The position numbers and the translations under genes were made by a program. The notes beneath the pieces were generated by a model. That model worked only from the letters and a program-made list of their open reading frames with translations, was not told where the DNA came from and searched no databases. Source: Chloroflexota bacterium (GTDB taxonomy: Bacteria; Chloroflexota; Anaerolineae; 4572-78; J111). From it: a stretch of 6,896 nucleotides of DNA. Position 1 is the first letter of the stretch. Every line of letters begins with the position of its first letter. The stretch spans positions 1 to 6,896 of the forward strand of contig RFJF01000650.1 of NCBI GenBank assembly GCA_003695455.1, read 5' to 3'. Below are positions 1 to 5,870 of this stretch, one piece after another.

Positions 1-192
1 GGCGTGGTTCATTTTGGCAGATTTTCAACTTTACAAATTCACCGGCTTGCGTGCCCGGTTAAAACGTGAAGCGTAAAACGTAATGTTTGATTCAGGCCGG
101 AATCTTTACGTTTTACGCTTTACGTTTTCCGCAGATACCCGGCAGAACCAACAAATTTGTAAAGTTAATGGTGCGGGCTAATGAACCACGCC
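1..192. repeat. Long imperfect palindromic element
   Basis: Three nested pairs of inverted arms are visible. The outer arm 1-13 (ggcgtggttcatt) is the exact reverse complement of 180-192. The middle arm 27-39 (aactttacaaatt) exactly matches 154-166 in inverse. The inner arm 61-83 pairs with 106-128 over 23 bp with one G-T mismatch, and a 5-bp mini-stem (89-93 with 100-104) closes the apex. The unpaired spacers between outer and middle arms are both 13 nt. The left end touches the window edge, so the element may extend further. It lies 30 bp past the stop of the minus-strand cytochrome c gene, so it could fold in that transcript and act as a terminator or 3' stabiliser. It could also be a small non-autonomous mobile element. 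It contains no gene. The arms are seen directly; the function is inferred. Confidence 0.75.
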
Positions 193-221
193 CGATCTAC
201 GATTTCCCCCCTCATCACACT

Positions 222-1610
222 CTACCGCTGATAAGCGTGACATTCGTGGCAGTAGCGCGATTCTTGCTGTTCCACATTTTGCTGGCAGCCGCTGCCCAGC
301 ACCGGATTGACCGGGTAGCTTTGCCCGCTCACTTTGCTGGTCAGCGTCACCTGATCGTTTTCCACTTTGACGTTACCCAACAACTCGCCGCGCTCCGTGA
401 CCAGCACCCGGTCGCCAATTTCCAGCGAGTAGTTGGGATTGAGCCGGGCCGCCCGCAGCGCGCTCTGGTGTTCCGCCGATACCGTGACCACGTCCGGCAG
501 TTGCTCGGCGGTGCCGTGGCAGGTGCGGCACTGGGTGTACTGCATTTCGCGCTGGTCGGGGTAGATGTGTCCGTCGCCCATCGCCTCCTGCGCCGTGTGG
601 CACTCGATGCAGTCCAGTTCCCACTCGCACAGAGTAAACTGGCCGATGGGCTGGTAATATTCAATCAGGCGCCGGCCTTCGGGCGGCATTTGCGCCGAGA
701 GGGGCGGCCCCGTGGGCGGCAGGTCATCGCGCAGCACAAATTCCATTTGCCGCAGCGAGTAGTTGCCCCGGTTGTGGCAGTGGTTGCACTGGTAAAATGG
801 AATGGCCGTGGTGAACTGGTGGCGGCTCATGTGGCCCGGCTCGTTACGGGGAATGGTGGGGTCATCGCCGCGATAGAGGCCGTCGTCTTCATAAATTACG
901 TGGCAGGCGGCGCAGCCGGTGGCGCGGTAAAAATAGGGCGCGGCCCGCGCCTCCGCCGACAGGTGACAGCCGGAGTCGAGACAGTTTTGAGCAAATTGCC
1001 GGTCCACCGGGTGGTCCGGGTTGTGCGGAAACGGAGCCAGTTCCGGCAGGTGGTGCGGGGCCGCCGGCGCGGGATCGGACACGCCGTACACGCCGAACAG
1101 CGGCGCGGGGTCGGCCTGCGCCCCAAACGCAAAACGCACCGCAGCAATGGCCCCGGCGTAGGTTCCCTGCACGCTGCGCTGCACGCGGGTGGCGTGATTC
1201 AGGTCGGGCTGCGCGTGTCCGGCGTGGCAGCCTTCGCCGCAGGTCTGCGCCAGCACCGACATATCGGCGGGATTTTTGCCGCCCACCAGCCCGGCGTGTG
1301 CCTGCGCCGCCTCCAGCGAGAGGCCGTTGCCGCCGTGGCAGGTGGTGCAGCCAAACACCTCCACCGGGTGCGAGGCGCTGATTTCGGCCAGGCCGATGTG
1401 ACAAGTAGTGCAGAGTTCCGGTTGGCCGGTCATTTTGGGAACAATCTGCCGCACCCGGATGTCGGCGGGGCGGGCGGTTTGGGCAAAATATTGCTGCTGG
1501 TAAGTTTGCCACTCGACCTGCCCACTCTGCCACACGGCAAATGCAGTTGCGCCGATGAGCAGCGCCACGCCGGTTACAAACAGGATTTTTCGTTGCAGGG
1601 TGGTAAACAT
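222..1610 (-). CDS. Membrane-anchored multiheme c-type cytochrome (about nine hemes)
   Basis: This 462-residue protein has a short cytoplasmic N-terminus, one hydrophobic segment (about residues 9-27) that can act as an uncleaved signal anchor, and a large exported domain. Seven canonical CXXCH sites are seen, with first cysteines at residues 67, 88, 233, 275, 334, 361 and 454. A CX3CH (124-129) and a CX4CH (210-216) are also present, giving up to nine covalent hemes. A stretch without heme motifs (about 370-440, strand-like) precedes the last heme at the C-terminus. Multiheme cytochromes of this kind carry electrons from quinol oxidases to periplasmic or extracellular acceptors. The gene lies 158 bp downstream of the cytochrome b gene on the same strand, so the two probably form one quinol:acceptor complex. 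The start is the ATG before the anchor; its ribosome site is weak (aagacg). The exact family is not recognised. Confidence 0.9.
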   Translation of the reverse strand: MFTTLQRKILFVTGVALLIGATAFAVWQSGQVEWQTYQQQYFAQTARPADIRVRQIVPKMTGQPELCTTCHIGLAEISASHPVEVFGCTTCHGGNGLSLEAAQAHAGLVGGKNPADMSVLAQTCGEGCHAGHAQPDLNHATRVQRSVQGTYAGAIAAVRFAFGAQADPAPLFGVYGVSDPAPAAPHHLPELAPFPHNPDHPVDRQFAQNCLDSGCHLSAEARAAPYFYRATGCAACHVIYEDDGLYRGDDPTIPRNEPGHMSRHQFTTAIPFYQCNHCHNRGNYSLRQMEFVLRDDLPPTGPPLSAQMPPEGRRLIEYYQPIGQFTLCEWELDCIECHTAQEAMGDGHIYPDQREMQYTQCRTCHGTAEQLPDVVTVSAEHQSALRAARLNPNYSLEIGDRVLVTERGELLGNVKVENDQVTLTSKVSGQSYPVNPVLGSGCQQNVEQQESRYCHECHAYQR

Positions 1611-1629
1611 TAGCGTCTTACGTTTTTAC

Positions 1630-1649
1630 ATCGACAAAAAAGTGTCGAT
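1630..1649. other. Small hairpin upstream of the cytochrome c start
   Basis: A perfect 7-bp inverted repeat (atcgaca at 1630-1636, tgtcgat at 1643-1649) encloses a 6-nt A-rich loop. It lies 20 bp before the minus-strand ATG at 1610. The T-run of the minus strand is inside the loop and not after the stem, so it does not look like a classical intrinsic terminator. An operator or a leader hairpin controlling translation of the cytochrome c gene is possible. Confidence 0.45.
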
Positions 1650-1666
1650 ATGTTTATGATGAGTGC

Positions 1667-1719
1667 GTCATTTGTCATCTGTCCTTTGTTATTTGCAAGT
1701 GACCGGTGACCCGTGACCA
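1667..1719. repeat. Degenerate 7-bp tandem repeat tract
   Basis: Four consecutive degenerate heptamers (gtcattt, gtcatct, gtccttt, gttattt) fill 1667-1694. After a 4-nt interruption (gcaa), three near-identical heptamers follow (gtgaccg, gtgaccc, gtgacca) at 1699-1719. The tract sits in the 158-bp spacer between the cytochrome b stop and the cytochrome c start. Such spacers may grow by slippage. No coding potential or promoter is evident in the tract. Confidence 0.7.
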
Positions 1720-1768
1720 AAGTACGTTATTTTTTAGATGCAGCCGAAGGCAAACGGTTACAGCCGAA

Positions 1769-2845
1769 TCAGCGCAGCGCGCCAACCACGGTGAGCGCCA
1801 GCGCCGCCAGCGCAATCACGCCGAACAGCGCCTGCACCTGCCACCGCTCGCGGGCAAACCAGCGGCCGCGACCCGGGCCGCGCCGGTCCAGCAGGGGAAT
1901 CAGCGCCAGCAGAATCAGCGCTCCCAGCGGAATGAGCCAGCCGGCCCACAGCGGAGAGATGACTCGCAGCATTTCCTGCACCGCCAGAAAAAACCAGGGC
2001 GCTTTCACCTCGCTGACGCCCGCCGCCGACAGGTCGGCTTGCGGGCCGAGCGCGGGTGGGGCCAGCGCTGCCAGCACCAGCAGGCCGGCGGTTGCCACCA
2101 GCGCGGTGATAATTTCGCGGAAGAAGAGTGTCTCGCGGGAAATGTACTCGCGGGGTTGGCCGGGCTGCGGCACGGGATGCGAGATGCCGCCATCCACCCG
2201 GATGCGCCAGATGTGGTAGCCAATCCCGGTGACGCCGAATAACGTCAGTCCAAAAATGTGCCACGCATAAAATCTGAGCAGCGCCGCCGCACCCAGCGTC
2301 ACGTCGCCAACCACAATTTTGTACAACCGGTCACCAATTTGGGGAACAACCTTGAGCAGGTTGGTGCCCACCAGCAGCGCCCAAATACTGTCGGCGTCCC
2401 AGCGGAGGGTGTAGCCGGTAAAATTCCAGAGCAGGAGGATGACCAGCAGCCCCAGCCCGATGAGCCAGTTGAAATCGCGCGGGGGGCGGTAGCCGCCGGT
2501 GAACACAATCCGCGCCACGTGAACCAGCGCCACCAGCAGCAGCATTTGCCCGGCCCAGAAGTGCAACGAGCGCAGCAGCCGGCCAAACGCAACCACACTG
2601 TCAATGTAGGTCAGGCTGGGGTGCGCCTGCTCAACGGTGGGCACGTAGTAGAACATCAGCAGCACGCCGCTCAAAATGGTGATGACCGTTGCCAGCACAG
2701 CCAGCCCGCCCATGCCCAGGGTGTAAGAGAAACGCGCGCCCGCCGCCGGGATGCGGGGCGGGTGCAAGTTGTAAATGAAGCTTTTATTTTTGCGCCACAG
2801 GCGAATGCTCGTGCGCCGGGGCCGCGGTGATGTTTGGTTGTTCAT
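1769..2845 (-). CDS. Cytochrome b, b6/subunit IV-type, of a quinol:cytochrome c oxidoreductase
   Basis: This 358-residue integral membrane protein has about seven hydrophobic helices (roughly 42-66, 95-115, 125-147, 188-213, 245-262, 296-316 and 338-356). This is a four-helix b6-like core followed by a subunit IV-like part in one chain. Candidate heme ligands are H95/H109 in helix B and H196/H211 in helix D. The helix D histidines are 15 positions apart, the spacing of b6-type proteins, against 14 in mitochondrial-type cytochrome b. The Qo-site PEWY motif is replaced by KAPWFF (281-286), so the usual glutamate is absent. The protein would bind two b hemes and oxidise (mena)quinol. No Rieske gene is in the window; the partner is the multiheme cytochrome c downstream. 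The ATG at 2845 is preferred. A TTG 75 bp further upstream would add a Cys- and Arg-containing tail unlike the family and would run into the direct repeats. Confidence 0.92.
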   Translation of the reverse strand: MNNQTSPRPRRTSIRLWRKNKSFIYNLHPPRIPAAGARFSYTLGMGGLAVLATVITILSGVLLMFYYVPTVEQAHPSLTYIDSVVAFGRLLRSLHFWAGQMLLLVALVHVARIVFTGGYRPPRDFNWLIGLGLLVILLLWNFTGYTLRWDADSIWALLVGTNLLKVVPQIGDRLYKIVVGDVTLGAAALLRFYAWHIFGLTLFGVTGIGYHIWRIRVDGGISHPVPQPGQPREYISRETLFFREIITALVATAGLLVLAALAPPALGPQADLSAAGVSEVKAPWFFLAVQEMLRVISPLWAGWLIPLGALILLALIPLLDRRGPGRGRWFARERWQVQALFGVIALAALALTVVGALR

Positions 2846-2910
2846 TGGCCCGGATTCTAACACAGCGGGCAATTTGCCACAAACAAACACCGGTCTGACC
2901 CTCACCACCT

Positions 2911-2960
2911 CTCTGCACAATATGCATCATTTTATCTGCATAATCTGCACTATCTGCATT
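2911..2960. repeat. 9-bp direct repeats, cytochrome b side
   Basis: Three adjacent 9-mers, atctgcata, atctgcact and atctgcatt, occupy 2934-2960. Two weaker units (ctctgcaca and atatgcatc) occupy 2911-2928, separated by 5 nt. They lie between the cytochrome b start and the central palindrome. Head-to-tail sites of about this spacing are known targets of MerR/excisionase-like winged-helix proteins such as BldC, and the adjacent regulator has that DNA-binding type. Direct binding is inferred. Confidence 0.65.
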
Positions 2961-2963
2961 TTA
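2958..2963 (-). promoter_or_regulatory. Possible -10 box for the cytochrome b/c operon
   Basis: Read on the minus strand, these bases give TAAAAT, five of six matches to the sigma-70 -10 consensus. They lie between the Crp/Fnr-like dyads and the cytochrome b start and overlap the last 9-bp repeat. A second TAAAAT is found at 2929-2934, so the true start point is uncertain. No good -35 box was found, in keeping with an activator-dependent promoter. Confidence 0.3.
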
Positions 2964-2981
2964 CGCCACACAATGCAGATA

Positions 2982-2995
2982 GTGACAAATGTCAC
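2982..2995. promoter_or_regulatory. Crp/Fnr-family-like operator 1
   Basis: The sequence gtgacaaatgtcac is a 14-bp dyad (GTGACA-AA-TGTCAC) of the GTGAC-N4-GTCAC form. Its layout resembles binding sites of the Crp/Fnr superfamily. Its centre is at 2988.5, 23 bp from the second dyad. It lies nearer the minus-strand cytochrome operon. The cognate protein is not encoded in the window. Confidence 0.6.
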
Positions 2996-3004
2996 GCACA
3001 TTTT

Positions 3005-3018
3005 GTGACATTTGTCAC
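3005..3018. promoter_or_regulatory. Crp/Fnr-family-like operator 2
   Basis: The sequence gtgacatttgtcac is a 14-bp dyad, the reverse complement of operator 1. Its centre is at 3011.5. If transcription starts 6-7 bp after the TATACT box at 3042-3047, the dyad centre falls at about -42, the standard position of a class II Crp/Fnr activator site. This favours activation of the sulfur operon from here. Confidence 0.6.
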
Positions 3019-3024
3019 TGCCGC

Positions 3025-3042
3025 ATCTGCATATTCTGCATT
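3025..3042. repeat. 9-bp direct repeats, regulator side
   Basis: Two adjacent 9-mers (atctgcata, ttctgcatt) repeat the motif found at 2934-2960. A further copy in inverse orientation (aatgcagat) is at 2972-2980. They overlap the expected -35 to -10 region of the plus-strand promoter, so a protein bound here would probably repress, or remodel, that promoter. Confidence 0.6.
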
Positions 3043-3047
3043 ATACT
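3042..3047 (+). promoter_or_regulatory. Candidate -10 box of the regulator-sqr operon
   Basis: TATACT matches the sigma-70 -10 consensus at five of six positions. No proper -35 box is found 17 bp upstream (the bases there are GC-rich), as is common in activator-dependent promoters. The predicted transcript would start near 3053-3054, giving a leader of about 45 nt before the regulator ATG. Confidence 0.4.
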
Positions 3048-3097
3048 CAGGTTAAGTTGTTGATTATTTCACAAACACTCAGGCACGGACGACGACA

Positions 3098-3874
3098 ATG
3101 CTAACTTCCAAAGAAATGACAGAACTGCTCCACGTTGATCGCTCAACCATCTACCGGATGGCAGAATCCGGGAAGCTTCCGGCGGTCAAAGTGGGCAAGC
3201 AGTGGCGCTTCCCCAAAACTCAAGTCAACAACTGGCTGCAATCGCAGGGGCTTGCTGAACCGGCCCAACCCGATGTTCAACCCGCCGTTCAAATTCAACC
3301 CGCCTCCACCCCCCAAAACGGCGAATTTTCCAACCTGTTCCCGCTTCACTGTGTGCAACTCATTCAGGACACCTTTGCCGACGCGCTGGGCGTGATGATG
3401 GTCGTCACCGACATCAACGGCCAGCCGGCAACCCGGGTCAGCAACCCCTGCGGCCTGTTTGAAGCCATCAGCGACCAACCGCAAGCTGTACAAAAATGTG
3501 TGGACCAATGGCACGATATGGCGCACACGCTGGATTTGGAACCGAAGTTTTCGCCCAGCCACCTGGGCGGCCTGCTCTGCGCCCGGGCCATGATTCGGGT
3601 GGGCACAGAATTGCAGGGGATGGTTTTTGTGGGTGGCATCGCCCCGCAGGCGTGGCCGCCGTCGGAAGAAGCTGTGCAAGCTGTGGCCGCCGAATTTGGG
3701 GTCAACCCGCAAATTATCGGCACCCACATTAACGATGTGTTTTATTTGGATCAGGATGAACAGGCCCACGTGCTTTCGCTGGTGCAGCGAATTGCCAACA
3801 TTGTGGCCTACATTATTGATGAAAGAACCAGTCTGATGAGCAAGCTGGACACCATTGCCCAACTTGCCCGCTAA
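3098..3874 (+). CDS. Transcriptional regulator: excisionase-type HTH plus PocR sensory domain
   Basis: This 258-residue cytoplasmic protein starts with an excisionase/MerR-like winged HTH (about 1-50: LTSKEMTELLHVDRSTIYRM, then a wing around KVGKQWRFP). A Pro/Gln-rich linker (52-75) follows, then a PocR-type ligand-binding domain (about 78-243). Domain signs are the QDTFADALGV start, TDINGQPATRVSNPC, and the GGLLCARAM and GMVFVGG segments. Cysteines C118, C134 and C161 sit at positions usually cysteine in PocR domains; C85 is extra. PocR domains are predicted sensors of small organic molecules (established for the family), but the ligand here is unknown. The gene is first in the operon, 18 bp before sqr, and its promoter is embedded in 9-bp direct repeats, so autoregulation and control of both operons is likely. 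The chain ends after a short helix with no output domain other than the HTH. The ribosome site is weak. Confidence 0.88.
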   Translation: MLTSKEMTELLHVDRSTIYRMAESGKLPAVKVGKQWRFPKTQVNNWLQSQGLAEPAQPDVQPAVQIQPASTPQNGEFSNLFPLHCVQLIQDTFADALGVMMVVTDINGQPATRVSNPCGLFEAISDQPQAVQKCVDQWHDMAHTLDLEPKFSPSHLGGLLCARAMIRVGTELQGMVFVGGIAPQAWPPSEEAVQAVAAEFGVNPQIIGTHINDVFYLDQDEQAHVLSLVQRIANIVAYIIDERTSLMSKLDTIAQLAR

Positions 3875-3892
3875 CACAAAGGAGCAATCCCC

Positions 3893-5125
3893 ATGAAAAA
3901 ATTAGTTATTCTTGGCGCCGGAACCGCCGGCACCATGGTTGCCAACAAACTCAGCCACATGCTGGACCTCAATGAGTGGAAAATCACCATTGTGGATCAG
4001 GATGAAACCCACTACTACCAGCCCGGATTCCTGTTCATTCCCTTTGGCATTTACGGCCCCAACGATGTCATCAAACCCAAGCGAGATTTTATTCCCGCCG
4101 GCGTTGAAATGGTAATGTCAGAAATCGAACTGATTGAGCCGGACAAAAACCAGGTTAAACTGGTCAAAGATGGCCGCGTTCTGCCCTACGATTTTCTGAT
4201 TGTTGCCACCGGCACCACTCCCCGCCCCGATGAAACCCCCGGCTTGCACAACGGCGAATGGCGCAAGTCCATCCACGATTTTTACACTTTTGAAGGCGCT
4301 AACGCCCTGGCCAAACATTTGCGCACCTGGGACGGCGGCCGGTTGGTGGTCAACATTGTGGATTTGCCCTACAAATGCCCGGTGGCCCCGCTGGAATTCA
4401 TTTTTCTGGCCGACTGGTATTTTCACAAAATGGGCATCCGCCACAAAGTGGATTTGACCCTGGCCACGCCGCTGCCCGGCGCGTTCACCAAACCCCGCGC
4501 CGCCAAACTGCTGGGCAATATTCTGGAAGAAAAGAACATTAAAGTGGTGCCGGATTTTCTGATTGAACGGGTGGAACCGGATAAAAATGTGATTGTCTCG
4601 TATGAAGAGGAAGAAGTGCCCTACGACCTGCTGGTTACGGTTCCGCTCAACATGGGGGCCGACGTGATTGGCCGCTCCGGTTTGGGCGACGATTTGAACT
4701 ACGTGCCGGTAGATAAAGGCAATTTCCTGTCAACCAAACACGATAACATCTTTGCCCTGGGTGATGCCGCCAACCTGCCCACCTCCAAGGCCGGCTCGGT
4801 GGCCCACTTTGCCGCCGAAGTCTTTGTAGAAAACTTTATGCGCTACATTGACGGGCTGGAAATGAACCACGAATTTGACGGTCACGCCAACTGCTACATT
4901 GAAAGTGGCTTTGGCAAGGGTATTCTGATTGATTTCAACTACGATGTGGAACCCCTGCCCGGCAAGTTCCCGCTGCCCGGCATTGGCCCCTTCTCGCTGC
5001 TGCAAGAGAGCGAAATGAACCACTGGGGCAAAATGATGTTCCGCTGGATTTACTGGAACGTGCTGCTCAAAGGCAAAGAAATGCCCATTACCGCCCAAAT
5101 GTCAATGGCCGGCAAGTGGGCCTAG
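3893..5125 (+). CDS. sqr: Sulfide:quinone oxidoreductase (FAD-dependent)
   Basis: This 410-residue flavoprotein of the pyridine nucleotide-disulfide oxidoreductase superfamily would oxidise sulfide to sulfane sulfur/polysulfide and reduce quinone at the cytoplasmic membrane face. The dinucleotide-binding GAGTAG is at 8-13, an ATG signature (VATGTTP) at 104-110, and the second FAD motif FALGDAANLPTSKAG at 287-301. Only two cysteines exist, C162 (YKCPVAP) and C334 (ANCYIESG). They correspond by context to the redox pair C160/C356 of the Acidithiobacillus enzyme; the third cysteine of that enzyme is missing. The C-terminal stretch (about 370-395, aromatic and amphipathic) fits monotopic membrane attachment. 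There is no signal peptide, which argues against flavocytochrome c sulfide dehydrogenase. A strong AAAGGAG (3878-3884) lies 8 bp before the ATG. The exact SQR type was not assigned. Confidence 0.9.
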   Translation: MKKLVILGAGTAGTMVANKLSHMLDLNEWKITIVDQDETHYYQPGFLFIPFGIYGPNDVIKPKRDFIPAGVEMVMSEIELIEPDKNQVKLVKDGRVLPYDFLIVATGTTPRPDETPGLHNGEWRKSIHDFYTFEGANALAKHLRTWDGGRLVVNIVDLPYKCPVAPLEFIFLADWYFHKMGIRHKVDLTLATPLPGAFTKPRAAKLLGNILEEKNIKVVPDFLIERVEPDKNVIVSYEEEEVPYDLLVTVPLNMGADVIGRSGLGDDLNYVPVDKGNFLSTKHDNIFALGDAANLPTSKAGSVAHFAAEVFVENFMRYIDGLEMNHEFDGHANCYIESGFGKGILIDFNYDVEPLPGKFPLPGIGPFSLLQESEMNHWGKMMFRWIYWNVLLKGKEMPITAQMSMAGKWA

Positions 5126-5135
5126 GAGGCGCATC

Positions 5136-5822
5136 ATGAGCCAGACAATTACCGCAGACCCCGCCATTTTAGAACTGAATCAAAAGCTGGACCGGCTGGT
5201 CACACAGGTAGAATTTTTAACCGAAGAAGCCCAGCGCCAGAAACGCCGCCAGCAGGAATTTGACGAACTCAAAGATGACCTGATCCCCATCGGCAACGAC
5301 CTGTTCAAATTGACCGTTACCCAACTGGAAGAAATTCAGCAGTACGTGCAACTTGAAGATATGCTGCGGCTGCTCAAACGGCTGGCCCGCAACACCCGCA
5401 ACATTGAGCAAATGCTCGATCAAATGGAAAGCCTGACCGAATTTGTGAGCGACGCCGGTTTGCTCAGCCAGGAAGCGTTTCTGACAGTTATGAAACAGCT
5501 TGATGAAATGGACCGCAAAGGCTACTTTGTCTTTTTGCAGGGCGGGCTGGATATGATTGACCGCGTGGTGACATCCTTTACAGAAGATGACGTGCAGCAA
5601 CTGGCCGATAACGTGGTTCTTATTCTGCAAACCGTCAAAGAAATGACCCAGCCAGAAATTATGACCATGCTCAAGAACACCGCAGAAACGGCCCAAAGCG
5701 CCGAACCGGTTGACACCTCACTCTTCAGCATTATCAAACAACTCAACGACCCATCGGTAAGAACAGGGTTAGCCAAAACCCTGACAGTACTCAAAACGGT
5801 TGGTGAACACCAACCCAAATAA
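5136..5822 (+). CDS. DUF1641 domain protein (SQR-associated)
   Basis: This 228-residue protein is soluble, without cysteines or membrane segments. Residues about 10-50 are charged and heptad-like (likely coiled coil). Residues 128-178 carry the DUF1641 core (GGLDMIDRVVTSFTEDDVQ, then VLILQTVKEMTQPEIM), and a second conserved stretch is seen at 194-223 (SLFSIIKQLNDPSVRTGLA). The biochemical role of DUF1641 is unknown. Family members are commonly found beside SQR-like or formate dehydrogenase genes, suggesting an accessory or docking role for a quinone-linked oxidoreductase. The gene starts 10 bp after the sqr stop, and its ribosome site TAGGAGG (5123-5129) contains the sqr stop codon, so the two are probably translationally coupled. 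Confidence 0.88.
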   Translation: MSQTITADPAILELNQKLDRLVTQVEFLTEEAQRQKRRQQEFDELKDDLIPIGNDLFKLTVTQLEEIQQYVQLEDMLRLLKRLARNTRNIEQMLDQMESLTEFVSDAGLLSQEAFLTVMKQLDEMDRKGYFVFLQGGLDMIDRVVTSFTEDDVQQLADNVVLILQTVKEMTQPEIMTMLKNTAETAQSAEPVDTSLFSIIKQLNDPSVRTGLAKTLTVLKTVGEHQPK

Positions 5823-5870
5823 CCCAACATTAAATTAACCCTACTTACTCTACAACAAGGAGACAAAATT

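Larger units (their letters stand above)
2973..3032. promoter_or_regulatory. Divergent operator: 60-bp imperfect palindrome
   Basis: The two arms are atgcagat followed by agtgacaaatgtcac (2973-2995), and gtgacatttgtcact (3005-3019) followed after 5 extra bases (gccgc) by atctgcat (3025-3032). The inner 15-bp arms are exact reverse complements across a 9-nt spacer. Each inner arm is itself a dyad (see the two separate entries). The element sits between two divergently transcribed operons and is the obvious place for shared control. Confidence 0.8.

Noticed and set aside
87..1613. 508-aa plus-strand open frame across the cytochrome c gene
   Set aside because: It is antisense to a gene with nine heme motifs, begins at a TTG inside the hairpin apex without a ribosome site, and its Val/Arg/Ala/Gly/His-rich text looks like a shadow frame.
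1630..1649. Intrinsic terminator between the cytochrome b and c genes
   Set aside because: The stem is only 7 bp and the T-run on the minus strand is in the loop, not after the stem; kept only as a small hairpin.
2846..2920. 25-residue N-terminal extension of cytochrome b from a TTG
   Set aside because: The added residues do not resemble cytochrome b N-termini and the DNA overlaps the regulatory region; ATG at 2845 gives a normal start.
2775..3008. 77-aa plus-strand open frame over the divergent region
   Set aside because: It overlaps the cytochrome b start and consists mostly of translated repeats and operator sequence.
2911..3042. CRISPR array
   Set aside because: The 9-bp units are adjacent with no spacers of 30-40 bp, and they lie in a promoter region.
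3143..3877. 244-aa minus-strand open frame opposite the regulator
   Set aside because: The plus strand encodes clear HTH and PocR domains; the antisense protein shows no recognisable domain.
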